A DNA stretch of 64,000 nt from Maea johnstoni (GCA_963942565.1 OZ012684.1:65739770-65803769), one strand, 5' to 3'. Shown: positions 25,591 through 39,985, counted from the stretch's first letter. The notes: generated from the sequence alone by a model not told the origin. Translations and numbers: made by a program.

Positions 25591-28500
25591 TGGCTAAGAG
25601 TAACTACATATTCATATCATCCATGACTAGCTTTTACCATGTAGGTGCCCCCTATGGAGTAACCCCAAGGTTTTTCTGAAACATGACCATTATTGATGCT
25701 TGCTCAACTAATTCTGCCTGCTTGAAAAGTTATGCAAGCGAACACCTATTTGGAAAACTAACAACAGAGATTTTGTTTTTTCTATTAAGACTAACTCCCC
25801 TACATATCTGCAAGTTTAGACCTCTTAAAAGTACAAGATAAAAAATTAAATTTTCTTCATCCTTTAGGATAAATTTTCTGTGTCAGTAGTATTGGAGCAT
25901 ATGGATAGAATGATAAGATCAACCCTTTTCATGTTATCAGGTAGGGTTATACAAGTCCACGTGGATAAGCATGGTTTTCTATTATTATATAGGGAAACTG
26001 AGTTGCAGTTGCCCGATCGTGTTCAGAACAAGCCAGTTTTTTACTGGCCTGTTTCATGATGAAATATGAAATACCATAGTAAATCTCAGGCCTATTTATG
26101 GAGAAATATAGAAATCTTATTGACATTCGTTAACAACAATTTTCTTTGTTGCATGGGAAGGAGATTTAATATCCTTTCCCCTAATATGTAGATTTGAAAC
26201 AAGCCCTTGCTGTAAGCCTTATGATAAGGTGTTAGAAGATGGAGTGTTGTATTGTTTCACTACTAAAGCTGGCAGCTGCTAGGTAAGATAGGACTGAGTG
26301 CAGAGAGTGTGGTGTAGGTGCAGAGAGGCCCAACCATCTGTCTCAGCTTGCGAGGAACACCAGTGCCATTGTTCTAAGGCATTGTTTGCCAAGAGCCACC
26401 CTATCTGGAGGTGTGGTAATTATACAAACAAAGGAGGCAGGTCAAGTTGGCAGGTGATTAGATGATTACATCACCTGAAAGGGGGCTTTGAATACAAAAG
26501 CAAGGTGCTTGCATACCTGGAGTCTTGGGACTTCCCTTGTATTGAAACGCAGTCCTCTCATCACGAATGCCTTTACAGGTATCTGCATATTAAAGCATAA
26601 CTGCATTTTCACATTTCATGGAAGCTCATATATTTGTTAAACATTCATATGAATTATTTACCATTTCCATGGATCTGGTTAAATTTCAGTACAACATCTC
26701 TGTGTCAGAGGTCGCTAGGTACTTTCTTATTGGAAACAAAATAGGGTGACAAGTTATCAAGCCCATAAAGCATTTTGTGAACTATGCCAAATTCCAAGCT
26801 GACAGTCTTCTCTTAGTTATGTATGAAAGCAGGTGCTAAAATCAATTCATGACAGATTAATTTATGAAATTAAAAAAAAAAAACTCCTCCAATTTTCACT
26901 TCCTAGGATAGTAATTACTGGAGGAGTGAGGTCAGTTCCCAGCCACAGCAGCTGACCGGCCTTATTTACATAATGATTAGTCTGCCATTAACGGCTTGGG
27001 TCTAGACCAGGCCGAGACCAAACAGTATTAGGTAATCTTTAACGGTGGACTTCCCCTCTGTGTGTGGGAGTTTCCTACCTAAAATAATGAATGAAGTTGT
27101 TGTGGGCCATGGTTTGGGGTTATATAAACACCAGTTGCTGGCTAGACATTTTTGGGCATATCCTATTTCTTCCCCCCTCCCTCTGTCCAGTAAACCTTGA
27201 TGTGTTATCAATTTAAAAGCAGCATAATTAATGAAGTTGGCTCAGCCAGTTAAAAATAGGCCCGGAAAAGGCAGCCTGAGTTATGCAAGTTCCAGTAATG
27301 TATGTTTGTGTACTTGTTCTGATTCTAAGCTTGTGACTGGTTCAGAGGGAGGGGACTCAGGAAAGAGAGTTAGTAATTCACAGCAGCTGTCAGCAAACAT
27401 GACCTTAGTGACCTTAGGAAGAATAATTGGCCCAACTGCTAGATCTGGAGCTGAACTGCAAGATATAGAGTTGAACCATGCATTAAGTCATGGCCCATCT
27501 CAGACTTCATTAAGGTTTTGGGACAATTAACTTAGATGAGACAACTTCAGTTCCAGTGTCTTACTTACTGCCTTCCTCCTCTATAGGAAATTAGTCTGAC
27601 TCTACAGCAGACAGAACAAAGAGGGATTGTGCCGAAAATCTTGATAAACCTGGAACTATATGTACTTTTTAGGAAATATCATAGTATGAAAGCCTGTAAT
27701 ATTATATGTAGTGTTAGGCTCCGTTGTTGTGTGAAAAAGACGTTGTACTCCTAAATAATTATCATATTGTCATACATTCCTGTTGTTGAGATTTTTGCCT
27801 TTTATCTCAATCTATATCTACTTGTGCACTCACAGATGTTTTCAAGGAACTTCTCAATGTACTTAATTATTGTATCAACGTGTCAGTGTAACTTTCGTCA
27901 GGTGTTTATCGAACACAACTAAATACTTTATTGTAGTATTTATTGAACCAGTTATTTATTTTATAAAGCCATTTTTTAACTTTTATACGAAAATGCTTGA
28001 AATTTTTTGACTAACTTATTGCAAGCATGTGTGCCTGTGTAGAAAGTTGTTAGAAATCACGTGTAGGGTCATCGTTCTTGCCGTTTAGGGTAAACCAACC
28101 GAATGTTTCGCCAGTGAGTATTATAGGAAATTAAGTAGTGCTAGAAATATTGTGAGCTCAATTTCTGTTTTGATGACTCTGAAAAAGGGTAAAGATATTG
28201 AAAATTACGTGAAATTGTGCAATAATGAACTGTTTTGAATGATGCGATCACAAAAAATGCCAAAATGTATGTTTCTGTTTCTGTCAAGTTTAGTGTTTCA
28301 ATATTATGAGAATCGTTGGTAATGTCCACCCAGCAGTGTTAGTGTGTGCGGTTCATCGGTTTGCTTTTAAAGTATACCTTGTTTATTTTTGTACTGGCTG
28401 CTGTTGTTATGAGAAGGGTGGTAACAAAGTAGTGCTGCACTAAGTAGGGTCTGAGAGAACCAGTTCAGCCTCTAGCAGCATCTCACACGGGGCCTTTGCC

Positions 28501-29670
28501 ACAATTACCAAACTGGGCGATATTGATAAGAAAATGGGTGTCCTACAAGGGATACTCACATATATTTATTTAACAAGCATAACTATGTATTTACTCATTG
28601 AGAAAATGCATTGTATCTCTCTAAGTGCTCTTGCATTGAAGTGAAGATTTTCATTTATTTGCATGAAATCAACATAATTAAAGAGTGGGTTTCTTTGTGG
28701 GTGCAGTTTCAAGGGTTTGGGTATCCTCATGACCCCCGGTCGCCTCATGGCTCAGGACCTTATCCCACATTATGACAGTCTCACCTCATGACATCATCAG
28801 TTGTCCCATCTCACCATGAACTGGTAACCAATAGCACATCACAAGCACTCGCTCAGAGAAGGGGATGACCCATTCATCCATTAAGTAGAGAATAGAACAT
28901 GTATTTTGCTAGAAAGTAAGACTTTTCAAAGAAGAGTTTCCTCAATGAAGTACTTGGTTTGTAATTCAATACTCTTATGTAGGACTCATTTCTGAGTTTG
29001 ATTCCCAGGGAATTCACATCATAATACTGTATCACTCTGATCTCATAATTTGGTGTTCATTAAACCAATAGTGACTTTGTGGTCTGGTGATGACCTCAAT
29101 TGGTAAGTATAAAAGCTCACGTTCTGGGCTCTTTGTGTACCTACTAGTACACACACATTGCTCATAAATTAACATATGCAAATGATTAAGAGTGTAAAGA
29201 CAATTTATGTGACATAGATCAGATTAATAGACTTGGTTCTCTTGGATATTGGGCACTGTTCAGACAACTATTTATCATAATCTTGAATTGAATGAACAGG
29301 TTTTCCCCATATTGCTGTTACGATATTAAGTTGGAAATCAGACAACAGTAGTGATGTTAGAAATCAATCTTAGATCATTTTCTTCAGTTTGGTATCAACT
29401 AGTGTGAAAATGAAATCTGGGAAGTGATTGTTTTCCTCATTTTGGGTGTGAATATTTTTAGCAGGGTCCACCCTGCACCATCGTAGTAGAATTCCTCTGC
29501 CTCACCCAACCCTGCCACCCTCTGACCAACATCCACATTTATCTTAGCTGACAGTTTGATATTGTTGTGATCTATGTGATATGCATGTTATGTTTGTATT
29601 CTGTCCAGACCAAGTGGTGTGGTTTAGTCTGAAAGTGTACTTTAATTTATATGTAGTATTTAGAAATTCA

Positions 29671-29676
29671 AATAAA
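29671..29676 (+). terminator. Candidate distal polyadenylation signal AATAAA
   Basis: AATAAA preceded by several TGTA motifs (29590-29655) and followed 20-50 bases on by a T/GT-rich stretch. This is the usual arrangement of an animal 3' end. If used by SINHCAF, the 3' UTR would be about 7 kb. It could equally belong to an unseen transcript or a repeat. Confidence 0.25.
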
Positions 29677-29859
29677 AGTTGCTAAAAATACATTGGACTC
29701 TGTTTATATATTCTCATGTTTTTGTTCTGCCAAGTATATCATCAATAAGCCACAACTTCCACCACTTCTATTATATCTACTCCTCAAAGGAGGTCACACA
29801 CATTACTTTACATTTTCATAACTTTAAAAAAATGTGCCCCCCCCCCCCCCCCCCCCATT

Positions 29860-30270
29860 AACATGTACTTCATCAAAATACCAATTGTTTTGCCCATATC
29901 CATTCTTAAATGAACTACCTCCTTTGAAGTATTGTCTTCGTCAAAATATCACATGTTTTGCTGAAGAGCAAACCCCTTCGAAGTACTCCCTCTCCTCTAA
30001 AGTACCATTTTCTTCATCAAAAGACCTGCTGAATAGCATATCCTCTTTGAGAATGAACCCTCTCTGAAGAAACATCTTGAAAATGCCACTTTTGCTGAAA
30101 AGCAAAATCCTTATAAAATCATTCCCCTCTGAAAAAAGAACTTCAAAAAAACATTTGTGTTGCTGAAAAGTGAACCCCTCCCCTTAAAAAATGAATCCTC
30201 TGAATACACATTTTCATTAAGATACCATTTGTATTGCTTAAAAGTGCCCACCTTCTCTCCCCATCCTTCT
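29860..30270. repeat. Degenerate short tandem repeat after a C-run
   Basis: Loose copies of a roughly 60-85-bp unit with TTCATCAAAATACCA, TTTTGCTGAAAAGCAAA and CCCCTC/CCTCTGAA words, beginning after a run of about 20 C at 29838. Copies are too diverged for a firm period. Confidence 0.5.
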
Positions 30271-32040
30271 TCATGAATACCCCCCTCCTCCAAATCCCTG
30301 CACCTGCCCCTGTCAGGGGTAGAGAAACCCTATGGGTTTTCTGAGTCCAGACACATGGCATGGGGTTTCGTTGTTACCCATGGTTACTGAAGGCCTCAAC
30401 TCTGTTACATCATTTTCAGTGGACAAGTACACTTGTTTATTTGCCTTCCAGCCAGGATTACCTAACATACAGACTTTTGAAGGCTGCATAATGCAGAAGC
30501 ACTACATGGTAACATTCCTTTAGGGGTCAGCAGCTATCTGTCACTGCAAATTACTGCATTTTATATGAATGAAGCTCAAACAATTGATACCACATCAATA
30601 GTATAATCCGGTGGATAGTGTACCCTTGCTTTAAAAAAGCAAAGTTATCGACCTTCTATTTGGTTGACAATGCTGCATAGTGCATGGGAAAGAGCATTAT
30701 ATGACACTTCTGTTTGGGGTCAACAGATGTCTGTCACAGTAAATCATCTAGAATGAATAAAGCTGAAGTATCATAATGGTTTCATATGGCAAATACTTTT
30801 TTTGTAGTTCAAGGTCTTCTATTTGCTCTACATTGCTACATAATGCATATAGTTGGTAAGAGCGCTACTTGACAACATTCCTTTTATGGATCACCGGATA
30901 TTCTTTGCAGTCAATCATTCCATTCAGACTGATATGGGGACATGATGCTATATTAGTGACATATTTATGAAGGACATGCTTACTACCATCCAGTACTTAA
31001 GTTGGCTGCCTTAACTTAAATGCTGAGATTGTTTGTTGATCCAACAACATGAGAAATGGACACCAACTGATAGGAATTTTTCAAAACAATTTGAATGAAT
31101 ATTGATTGCCTGAGTTATGAAAAAAGACTTGCATATTTTGAATATTTCTTGCCATGTGTGATTGATTCTTCTTAAAGACATGCCCTGTCTTTTTGCTATA
31201 GCATTTATTTCAAAATACTTGGAAGGAGAAATTTTGATCAGAGCCCAACAACAACTTTTCTACATTTTGTGAATATCATCACTATTGTTATGTTTTCAAA
31301 AGTATGAAAGATCCAGACAGCACTTTCCTGGCAGGAATGTGTTAAGAGAGTAGATTTCTCTGTGGCCAAACATGCCCTGCTCTCCATGTAAGCACAGTTA
31401 TGGAACTTCGATTATACTTTGGCCTACTTAACACATCCACATCTGGAGTGTGCTCAGGGTCTGACGCATATGGAAATATATCAATCATAAAGCAATATTT
31501 GAAATATTTGACTGAGAGCTGCTGCTCAGGTTGTGTTTAACAATCCCTCCTCAAATATTTTCAGAAATCACTGTAATTGATAAGTTATGTTAGAAGTTCT
31601 CAGACCATATTGCCAGTCCAGATGCAAATGATTTAATAGACAAAATACTCTAAATTGAATGGATTTAAATCTGCCATAGTAAAGATGTTTTTTGTGACGC
31701 CTGCTTTCAATTTGGTAGACAAAACATCCACTAAATTGATTTTATACATCTGCCCTGGTGAATGTGTGTTTTGATGTGAATCCTGCTTTCCCCTGGTGGT
31801 GATAACCTGAACTAGAAGACCTGACTGGGTCGCTTGAGGGCATGACCCATAAATGTGTCGGTGACATCCTGGAGAGGTACAGTACGGCTTGAGGGCCAAC
31901 AGCTTTACCAGCACTGGGGAAGGAGGCAGAGTCAGGTTACATTGCAGGGCCATTCAAGGATTTTACCTCATCTGCTCAGGTCAGGGCTGAACACATTAAC
32001 AACATAGCGGCTATGCTAACACCACTGGCACTGCCCCCCA

Positions 32041-32410
32041 TAATAGTAGTAGTACCGGTAGTAGCAGTAGTAGTAGTAGTGGTAGTTAGGAGCAAATGTG
32101 GGACTAATAACTTGAAGGACTAGCAAAAGATATAGTAATAGTAAATATGGGATCTTGCAACTATTATTATTATTTTATTATTTTTATTATCATTATTATT
32201 ATTATTATTATTATTAAAATTATTATTATTGCTATTGTTGTTTGTCATACCATTATTATTAATATTATTATTATTATTATTATTATTATTATCATTATTA
32301 TTATTATTATTATTATCATTGTTATTATTATTATCATTATTATTATTATTATTATTATTATAATTATTATTATTATTATTATTATTATTGTAGAAGTAGT
32401 AGTAGTAGTG

Positions 32411-32450
<40 letters not shown>

Positions 32451-32455
32451 GACTA
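32041..32455. repeat. Compound (GTA)n / (ATT)n microsatellite
   Basis: AGT-type units at 32041-32090, ATT-type units at 32160-32390, then GTA-type units to 32455. Confidence 0.95.
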
Positions 32456-33495
32456 GACTAGGCACAGTACTAATGCAGTTATTATTATCATTACAGCTTC
32501 TGCTACCATTTTGATGACCACAACAACAACAACAAAAACAATAACAACAGCAATTGTGACATCAGTGCACATCATTATTTATCTGTTCTTGCTCTCAGTG
32601 TCCGGTTGTTCTTACAACTTTCAGAGTACCAGCAATATTAAAACTTTTTTAATTATATGTTTGAGGAATGAACCTTAGCATAACTATGTAGAAACAGGTA
32701 AACCTGTCACCTACACAAAGTAATGATCCTCAAAAGGAACAGCACTTATTTATGGGTAGTCTGTTGACTGATATACAATAAACAATAACTTAGGCATGGC
32801 TGACCTTTGAAACTACATGACACTCATACCCAGTTCATAAATGGAGTAACCACACATCTATTAAGGATAATAACATGTTTATTTGATATTATGGCTGTCC
32901 TAAAGTACTTGCTAAGTTCATTGTCAAAGAATAGATGTTGGTAACTTATAAAGTCTTTCAAATTCACCATTGAAAACTCATACTTTCAGTTGCCTCTTGA
33001 AGATGTTAATTGAGAGTTTATTCAATAATTTAGGGTCATACTTTCAATTTCCTGTCATATTAGATTTTTTATCAATACTGATTTGAAAATCTTGTAGCTT
33101 ATTTCTTCTATGATAACAACATATCAACCATCTATTAATCAAAAGATTTTGGTACACTGCAACTCTGTAATGCAAGACATGCCGTTTCTATGTTTTGAGT
33201 GGCTATCTATTTCAGCTACTATATGCGGATCTCATAGATGGTGGACTTATAACCTGTCAGGGTAGAAGTGCTTACAAACTACTCCTGAGGCTGTGTCAAT
33301 ACTTGCAGTAGCCGGGTAGTCCAGTAACAAAAGAAATAGGTCTACATACAAACACATGCCCTCACAGACTTGGTTCACATCCTCTGGGTGGTTGACCCTG
33401 AGAAAAGTATACACAGTTGCAGATATGGGTGAGGGGAGGTTCAGGGGTTTGTTCTTACAATTTTAAATGTTAATTTTCTTGCTAACCATGTTTGC

Positions 33496-33709
33496 TTAAC
33501 CCTTATGCTGCTGAGTCTACTTTCGTCAAATGCACAAAAAAGCAAAAAGTTATGAAAATCATCTTAATCCTGTCATGTTGGTATTCATTATGAAAGCCCT
33601 TGCTGAGCACTATCAGATGAGTACCCATTTGCTTTGGTTTCGATCATTTCTCAGCTTTTTGTCATCTTGTCATGTTGACTAAATTAACCACCAGCAGCGT
33701 AAGGGTTAA
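33496..33709. mobile_element. piggyBac-like MITE, family A
   Basis: Same length and termini as the copy at 45596: TTAACCCTTATGCTGCTGAG at left and CAGCGTAAGGGTTAA at right. Shares the internal words CTGTCATGTTGGTATTCATT and GAGTACCCATTTGC. Confidence 0.78.
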
Positions 33710-33904
33710 GATCAATGAGGTTGATCTACCTCTCTGTAAAAAAGAACCCCCCTTATACAAAAAGAAAAACAGATAACCTGGATCCACCTGTCATACAGAC
33801 ATAAAACTGGCTTTCACAGTTTCTAAGTGTCCGAGTGTGGGAACACAACATCTTTCACCCTCTGATGACCTGACCAACATCCTCGTTCACTTGACCTCAT
33901 TCAA

Positions 33905-34145
33905 CCTGCCAAGATATCTCAACCCACGAATGCTCCAAGCAGCCAAAAAGCAGCCTGATAACTTTGATGAAATCTTGCAAGCAAAGGCAAAGTTGGGAAA
34001 ATATTTGATGGAGAAATATCATTAAGAATATTACCAACAACTCTTCTTCAAGTACATGTAGTTATCATCATATGCATCATAGATCCGGGTGACAATCACC
34101 CTAGTAACTCTTGAGTCTTGAGCATGAATAACTTAACCCAATTCT
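33905..34145. mobile_element. Decayed family B MITE
   Basis: Contains AAAAAGCAGCCTGATAACTT, AAATATTTGATGGAGAAATA and AACAACTCTTCTTCAAGTAC in family B order, ending GAGCATGAATAACTTAACCC. The short open frame across it is incidental. Confidence 0.5.
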
Positions 34146-34355
34146 GCAGCGGCTTAGAACATCATGCTAATTTTGGTATTAACTCTCTTGAAAATATTTC
34201 ATAGAGTAAAGTTGAACAGTATTCCACTTACAAGTTACAAGTCTCCATTAAATACTTTTGAAGCTTATGAATAGTTTCTTAAGCTATTTTCTTAAAGTAG
34301 CATAAAACCAGGTGGCACTCAGTCTCTTTGGTGGGAGATCACAGGCATGAATGGA

Positions 34356-34567
34356 TTAACCCTTATGCTGCTGGTGGCTAATTTGGCCAATACAAAATGA
34401 TGCAAAAAAACTGAAAAATGACTGAAACCCTGGTACATGGGTACTCATCTGAGAGTACTCAGCAAGAGCTATCCAATGAATACCAACATGACAGGGTTTA
34501 GATGTTTTTCGAAATTCTTTGCATTCTTGTGCTTCGGTCAAAAGTAGCCTCAGCATTGGAAGGGTTG
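34356..34567. mobile_element. piggyBac-like MITE, family A (reverse orientation)
   Basis: TTAACCCTTATGCTGCTGGT at left, CAGCATTGGAAGGGTTGA at right. The interior is the reverse complement of the 33496 and 45596 copies (AATGAATACCAACATGACAG). Confidence 0.76.
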
Positions 34568-34582
34568 ATAGGGTTATGACTT

Positions 34583-34810
34583 TTAACCCATTCATGCCTG
34601 CAGTGCCCAAAACTGCCTGACTATTTTTTTTCTCTCTAAAAAGATGCAGTTTTCAGAAAATATTTGAAGGAGAAATCTCGATCAGAATCAAACTTGCAAC
34701 GCTCCTTCAGGTACTTTATTTTCAATTTGTGATTATTTCCAACTTTATTTTCAGAAGTATCATAGGTCCAGATGACAAGGTCCCCAGGACTCCATGCATG
34801 AAAGGGTTAA
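34583..34810. mobile_element. piggyBac-like MITE, family B
   Basis: TTAACCCATTCATGCCTGCA at left and CATGCATGAAAGGGTTAA at right, giving TTAA plus CCC...GGG termini. The interior has AAATATTTGAAGGAGAAAT and AACGCTCCTTCAGGTA. Confidence 0.75.
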
Positions 34811-34899
34811 CAATGAAACAGAAAAGGATAGGATAAAATAAGTTTCATAAATCACACCATGACACCATGTTAAAGACTGTTAAAGTACGGTAAGCTAGT

Positions 34900-35620
34900 T
34901 GCAATTTTGAAAAAACACTTTGAATCAAAAGACATAACATGTACTACAGAACCACACCCAAGAAATTCTTTCTTGAGTACTGTATTATCTATAGATAAGA
35001 AGGGTGTGTCAAATTTGTATAAAACACTTCACCAAAAAGGTAATCACATATTGCAGAATATAAGTGTAAAATGGGAAAACAAAACAGCAGTAAAATTAAA
35101 TCCCATAGATGTTTCTAGATCTTTTAAACTTCACCACACATGGTTCAAGGATTGCTACCTAAAATACACTCAGTTCCGTACATTACATAGACGCTTTTTT
35201 ACCAATGACAAATTATGTAAAATGGGTATTAAAAAATCCAATATTTGCACCTTCGGTAAAATAGCTGTGGATATAGTGTTGAACACATGATTCTTAGTTG
35301 CCCTGTCATCGTTGAATTATGGAAAGAAGTCAACAACTGGATAAATGAAATAGGTTTTATTAACTACAAACTTTCTGAAAACAGAATTATCCTAGGGGAT
35401 ATTGAAAATGGTATCACTCTAACCACAATCATACTTCTAACAAAGAAGGTATTCTATAATTCTTTCAAAAAAGAAACAATACCATCAATAGCCCACATTA
35501 AAAATGAAACAAAAAAATTCTTTTATCTAGAGAAGTATGACTACTTTATTAAACACAAGATACATATTTTCAACAAAAGATGGCATCTACTAAACATTCA
35601 TTTAAAAATGTTTTAAAAAT
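34900..35620 (+). mobile_element. LINE fragment: ORF2 C-terminus in two frames
   Basis: The first frame (34907-35290) has FRTLHRRFFTNDKLCKMGIK followed by SNICTF. The second (35287-35616) continues VEHMILSCPVIVELWKEVNN. Together these are the usual end of a LINE ORF2 (L1/Tx1-like 'RILHR..TN..L.K.GI..S..C' and 'EH....CP....W'), with a frameshift between them and one motif Cys replaced. The RT domain is missing. A decayed 5'-truncated copy. Confidence 0.7.
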
Positions 35621-36138
35621 AAAAAATGTTAAAGACTGTCCCTCATGCTGCCTTATCAATTGTTTATACAAGATTTGTTTGTTTCCCTATTTTTTTCAGA
35701 TACCACCTAAAAACCTAAATCAGGCTCATAGTCTTAACCCATTTGCCTTGGAGTCTACATATGAATTGATGACTTTGACCGGTAATTTAAAAAAAAGGTT
35801 AGAACAGTAATTGTTACATCTAAAAGGAACAACTTTCAGGTGTTACCATGAGTGTTATTGCGACTGCCCTACTTGAAGTCTGCCTCTCTCTCTCTCTCTC
35901 CCTCCCTTATTTGAAACTGGTAGTGTCAGACTTGTTTCTTAAGACTGCTTCTTAAGTTATGAATAAGCAAATCATTTAACACCAAACAACATATTTCCAT
36001 TTTGAACATATTTATTTCATATTTTTCAACTTACAGTAATTTTTACAGTCTCTAAATATTCAAGTCATCCAAAATTTAAATAATGTCCATCCTTAATGAG
36101 TAGAATACATAACCCACACACCCTATACACATATGCTT

Positions 36139-36363
<225 letters not shown>

Positions 36364-37122
36364 TACATAAAGATTGCTTACTCATATCACAGATAAAAGA
36401 AAAGAGGTGTAAAAAGTCAAGCAGCATGAATATTGAGTTAACAGACGTTCCTCATAGCCCAAACTCATAACAAAATAAGTAAATAAAGAATAAAACCAAA
36501 ACACCTCCCTCATGCTATGTTGATTGGTCACTGATCAGGTACACTTTCATGGTGTAAATCCACTGTTCTGGATAAACACCACTTTTGCAAAGACTAGAAA
36601 CTATGTCATCTCCAACTTACTTCAGAATCACATTATTATTACATGATATACGTACATGATACCACTATCATAATCAGTTGTCTAACAGTTCACTCAATGA
36701 TTATCGTTTCTTTGCAAATTTTTAAGAATCACCAATACATAATGTAGAATTACATATATTGATTAATTACAGACCCAAACACATAACCTCTTTGGAACAT
36801 TTCCAGATCCATATAACACATCTATACCTGGAGTACTCTTTGACAAGTGAGAAATGATTGAATCAATAACTTGAAAATTATTTGGGGATAAAGCCAGACT
36901 TCACAAACTATTCTTGTTCTGAAGAGAGGAGAGTAATTGTTAGGGCATCATTCAACAATTCTATTTCAAATACTAGTATCTTCCTAAATATTCATGTATT
37001 AGAATTTTCCCAATATGTCCCAGCATTTTAGAGCATGAATGGGTTAAGTTTGTCAAAACTTATATAATCAATGTATAATACATTCCAGTTACCAGACAGA
37101 AGTTGCCTTACTAAGTTGAGAG

Positions 37123-37341
37123 TTAACCCTTCCAATGCTAAGGCTGCTTCCATCCAATACAAAGCACATTGGGACGCAAAGGTTTTTGAAAAATTATCTA
37201 ACCCTGTCATGTTGGTATTCATTGGATAGCTCGTGCTGAGTACTCTCAGATGAGTACCATATGCCAGGGTTTCAGTCATTTTAAAGTTTTTTTGCATCAT
37301 TTTGTATTGGCGAAATTAGCCACCAGTAGCATAAGGGGTAA
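37123..37341. mobile_element. piggyBac-like MITE, family A
   Basis: TTAACCCTTCCAATGCTAAG at left, AGTAGCATAAGGGGTAA at right, with internal CTGTCATGTTGGTATTCATT. About 219 bp. Confidence 0.76.
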
Positions 37342-39589
37342 CGATGTTGGCAAGACGGGTGAGGTGAATTTACAATGAGCAAGTGTGTTAAATTTATAGG
37401 TACATCCTGTTTCTTACTGATCCATTTATTACTCTCCCTCATATCACTGTATCACAGTGATGTCCAACGGCTAATTGATTCACATCCTGGACAAGATTCA
37501 CATCCTGTTTGGCTTCATAATAATGAGACCTCCCTATTAATCTACTTCTCAAAGTCAGCACTTAAACCCACCCTTGAGTTCCCTATGAAAGTATTGCCTG
37601 AATCCATGATAGTTATGATGTTAGTTTTTTTTTATAAAAAAACACATTTACAAACTATTTGCGCAGACTTAGTAGGTTGGTTATGATTAACATTCCTCCT
37701 AGGAATATATTTTCTCTTAAAGATGCCTTCACAAAATGTTACCACATAATAAACAAGTCCCTCTGGGCTGCTACAACCTTAAGTGGGCTAAAAAACTATC
37801 AAAGTCTTCCCCATAATTTACACTTCATGTACAGTATTCATAATGGGACTAAGTCTGTGAGATCATGGCCAACTAAATATGTTGAACCCCTCCCCCAAAA
37901 ATCAATTATGCTGCTGACAGGTTTGTGCCAAAGTTCAGTTCTAGGCTGAGCAACTTCACCTTGGAAAATGCTACCCATGCAGATTCCACTGAAATAAAAT
38001 AAGACATTATGATGACATACCACTGATTTAGAATAATGAAGTATATTTGAAAAATATGTATAATGTGGAAGTATGCTCACAGAATCCATTATTCAATCCT
38101 TCCCATAACTTTGTAAAACCATATTCGCCAGTGCTATTTGTTTTCATAGATAAAAGCCTGAGACCACATGTAAATATCAAATACATTCATAAAGTCTTAA
38201 TTGAGCAATCATTCTTTTATGGATAATTTTTTAAAGTGCTAAATGCATAAAATGTCATGTTATCCAGGCATGCATTACCAACCCCTCCTACACATTCCAA
38301 ATATATACATAACTAATTACATAGAACTGCCATTTCAAAAATATACATAAGAAATCTATTCAAGGGAATTTTTTCAGCTGGGAAACATGCTATTTCCCAC
38401 TTACTTCAGTTCACACACATAGAAGTGGTCAGCTTAAAATGTTAGAAATGGACCCTTAAGTCACTATAACACCAGACCAGGCTAAATCTAGATGGTACAA
38501 GGAGAAATATTGGTCTGTAAAGGAATAATACACACAAAAACACACTCACACACATTATATATACATTATACATATACACATATACATATATATAATGAAG
38601 CTAGTATAAATATCGTATTTTATCATTCTAGCTTTATGGCTGTCTATGACATCTTCATACCTAAAATAAAGAGTACCTAGACACCAGGTCAAATTGAAAC
38701 ATTACTTGGCATCATCAAAACCTTTGTCCCTGCACCACAGAACAAGTCCATAGCATGTAAGTCAATAATATACACTTTTCGTAATGGGTAGATTAATAAG
38801 TATTATCATATACAAGATGGCACCTTTGATTCTTTCTTCCATACTACATTGAAGTTGAGAGGAATACGTCTTAAAAGATATTTTCTCATACAAGAGGCAA
38901 TCGCATATCAGTCATACTACATCTTTATGTTGTACATTATATTGAGTACTTGAATAGACTAAGAATCTGGTCATTTATACAATATCAATCTAACCAATAT
39001 ACCAATAACCAATAAAAAACCTTTTTTTAAAAGATCGTAAAAACAGGGGTGTCCAAGAAAAAGGTATTTCCAAGAAAAAGGTAGACCAGTGACTCATGCA
39101 GCACTGGTGGGCCGACCTGCGACTGTTCATTTAAATATTGCCAGCAGGTGGTGCCACCATACAGGTCCTTATGTTCATGATAAAAACCTGGATCAATCAA
39201 TTAACAAGAACACCTGATGAAGTTCATATTTAATGAAATCTGCATGATATATGATTTTCAGGAAACATATGAAAGGCTCAGAAAGTTAAGTTTACCAGAC
39301 CTTTTATCATCTATTTTGATGACTACATCAATTGTGAACTAGAAAATTTGGCATTCTCCTGAAAATTGGTTAGACAGTTCTTAATCTGTTGGGCTTGTTG
39401 CCCCTTTTGAAGGCACCATCACACGCTAGTGAGACAATGTGACAGTAAGACTACCCTGACAAAGCAGAATACTTTTCGCCCATGCTAATATGGAGCAATT
39501 ACACATGCTCCATTAGATATGGAAATACCTTCATTAATAGTAACATTTTGGGAAACATTCAACTATATATGTTGCTGTTCATGCCTCTG

Positions 39590-39745
39590 TAATATTACTC
39601 TAATTGATGAGTCATTCTAAGTTGTGAGAACACAATTGTGCACTTCAGATGTATAAGTTAAACCATCCTTGAGGTCTCTAATATTACTCTAATTGATGAG
39701 GTATGTTCAAATTTGTGAAAACACAATTGTGCACTCTAGATGCAT
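39590..39745. repeat. Direct duplication, roughly 95-100 bp, in PLD 3' flank
   Basis: TAATATTACTCTAATTGATG and AAAACACAATTGTGCACT-like words each occur twice in the same order. Confidence 0.7.
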
Positions 39746-39985
39746 TTGGAATTTTGATTTTTATCACCTTTCTGCCATATTGTGGTGAATTAAGTCTTGA
39801 CTAGCCAGTTGTAACTGGTGGAGGAAACCGGAATATACGGCGAAAACCACCGCCTATCCCCCAAGTCACTGGCAACTCTCTAGATCTCACTGGCCCTGGC
39901 CGGGGTTTGAACCCAGGCAGTGGTGAGAGACAGTTAGCAGTCAGTGGCAACGCCTTATACCACATGGCCATCAGGGCAGATGGAA
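39745..39985 (-). mobile_element. tRNA-derived SINE in the PLD 3' UTR
   Basis: On the minus strand: GATGGCCATGTGGTATAAGG (A-box), CCACTGCCTGGGTTCAAACC (B-box), then TCCTCCACCAGTTACAACTG and the body end ATATGGCAGAAAGGTGATAA. It starts about 20 bases after the PLD stop codon, so it should lie in the 3' UTR of the mRNA. Confidence 0.75.

Larger units (their letters stand above)
23444..33495. other. Region downstream of SINHCAF, no gene recognised
   Basis: No conserved coding exon seen on either strand. Contents: a family B MITE, a SINE tail, a candidate polyadenylation signal at 29671, degenerate repeats near 30 kb and a compound microsatellite at 32 kb. Part of it may be SINHCAF 3' UTR. Confidence 0.4.

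Noticed and set aside
34907-35616. Two adjacent plus-strand frames as a host gene
   Set aside because: Their motifs (LHRRFFTNDKL, CPVIVELW) are those of a LINE ORF2 end, in two frames.
37375-37949. Two plus-strand frames (103 and 96 residues) as a gene
   Set aside because: No recognisable motif or splice partner; they overlap in different frames and look like chance or an unknown decayed repeat.
39745-39985. A genuine tRNA gene (also at 4955 and 60270)
   Set aside because: A- and B-boxes are present, but the cloverleaf is not convincing and the same head is joined to a shared SINE body in each copy.
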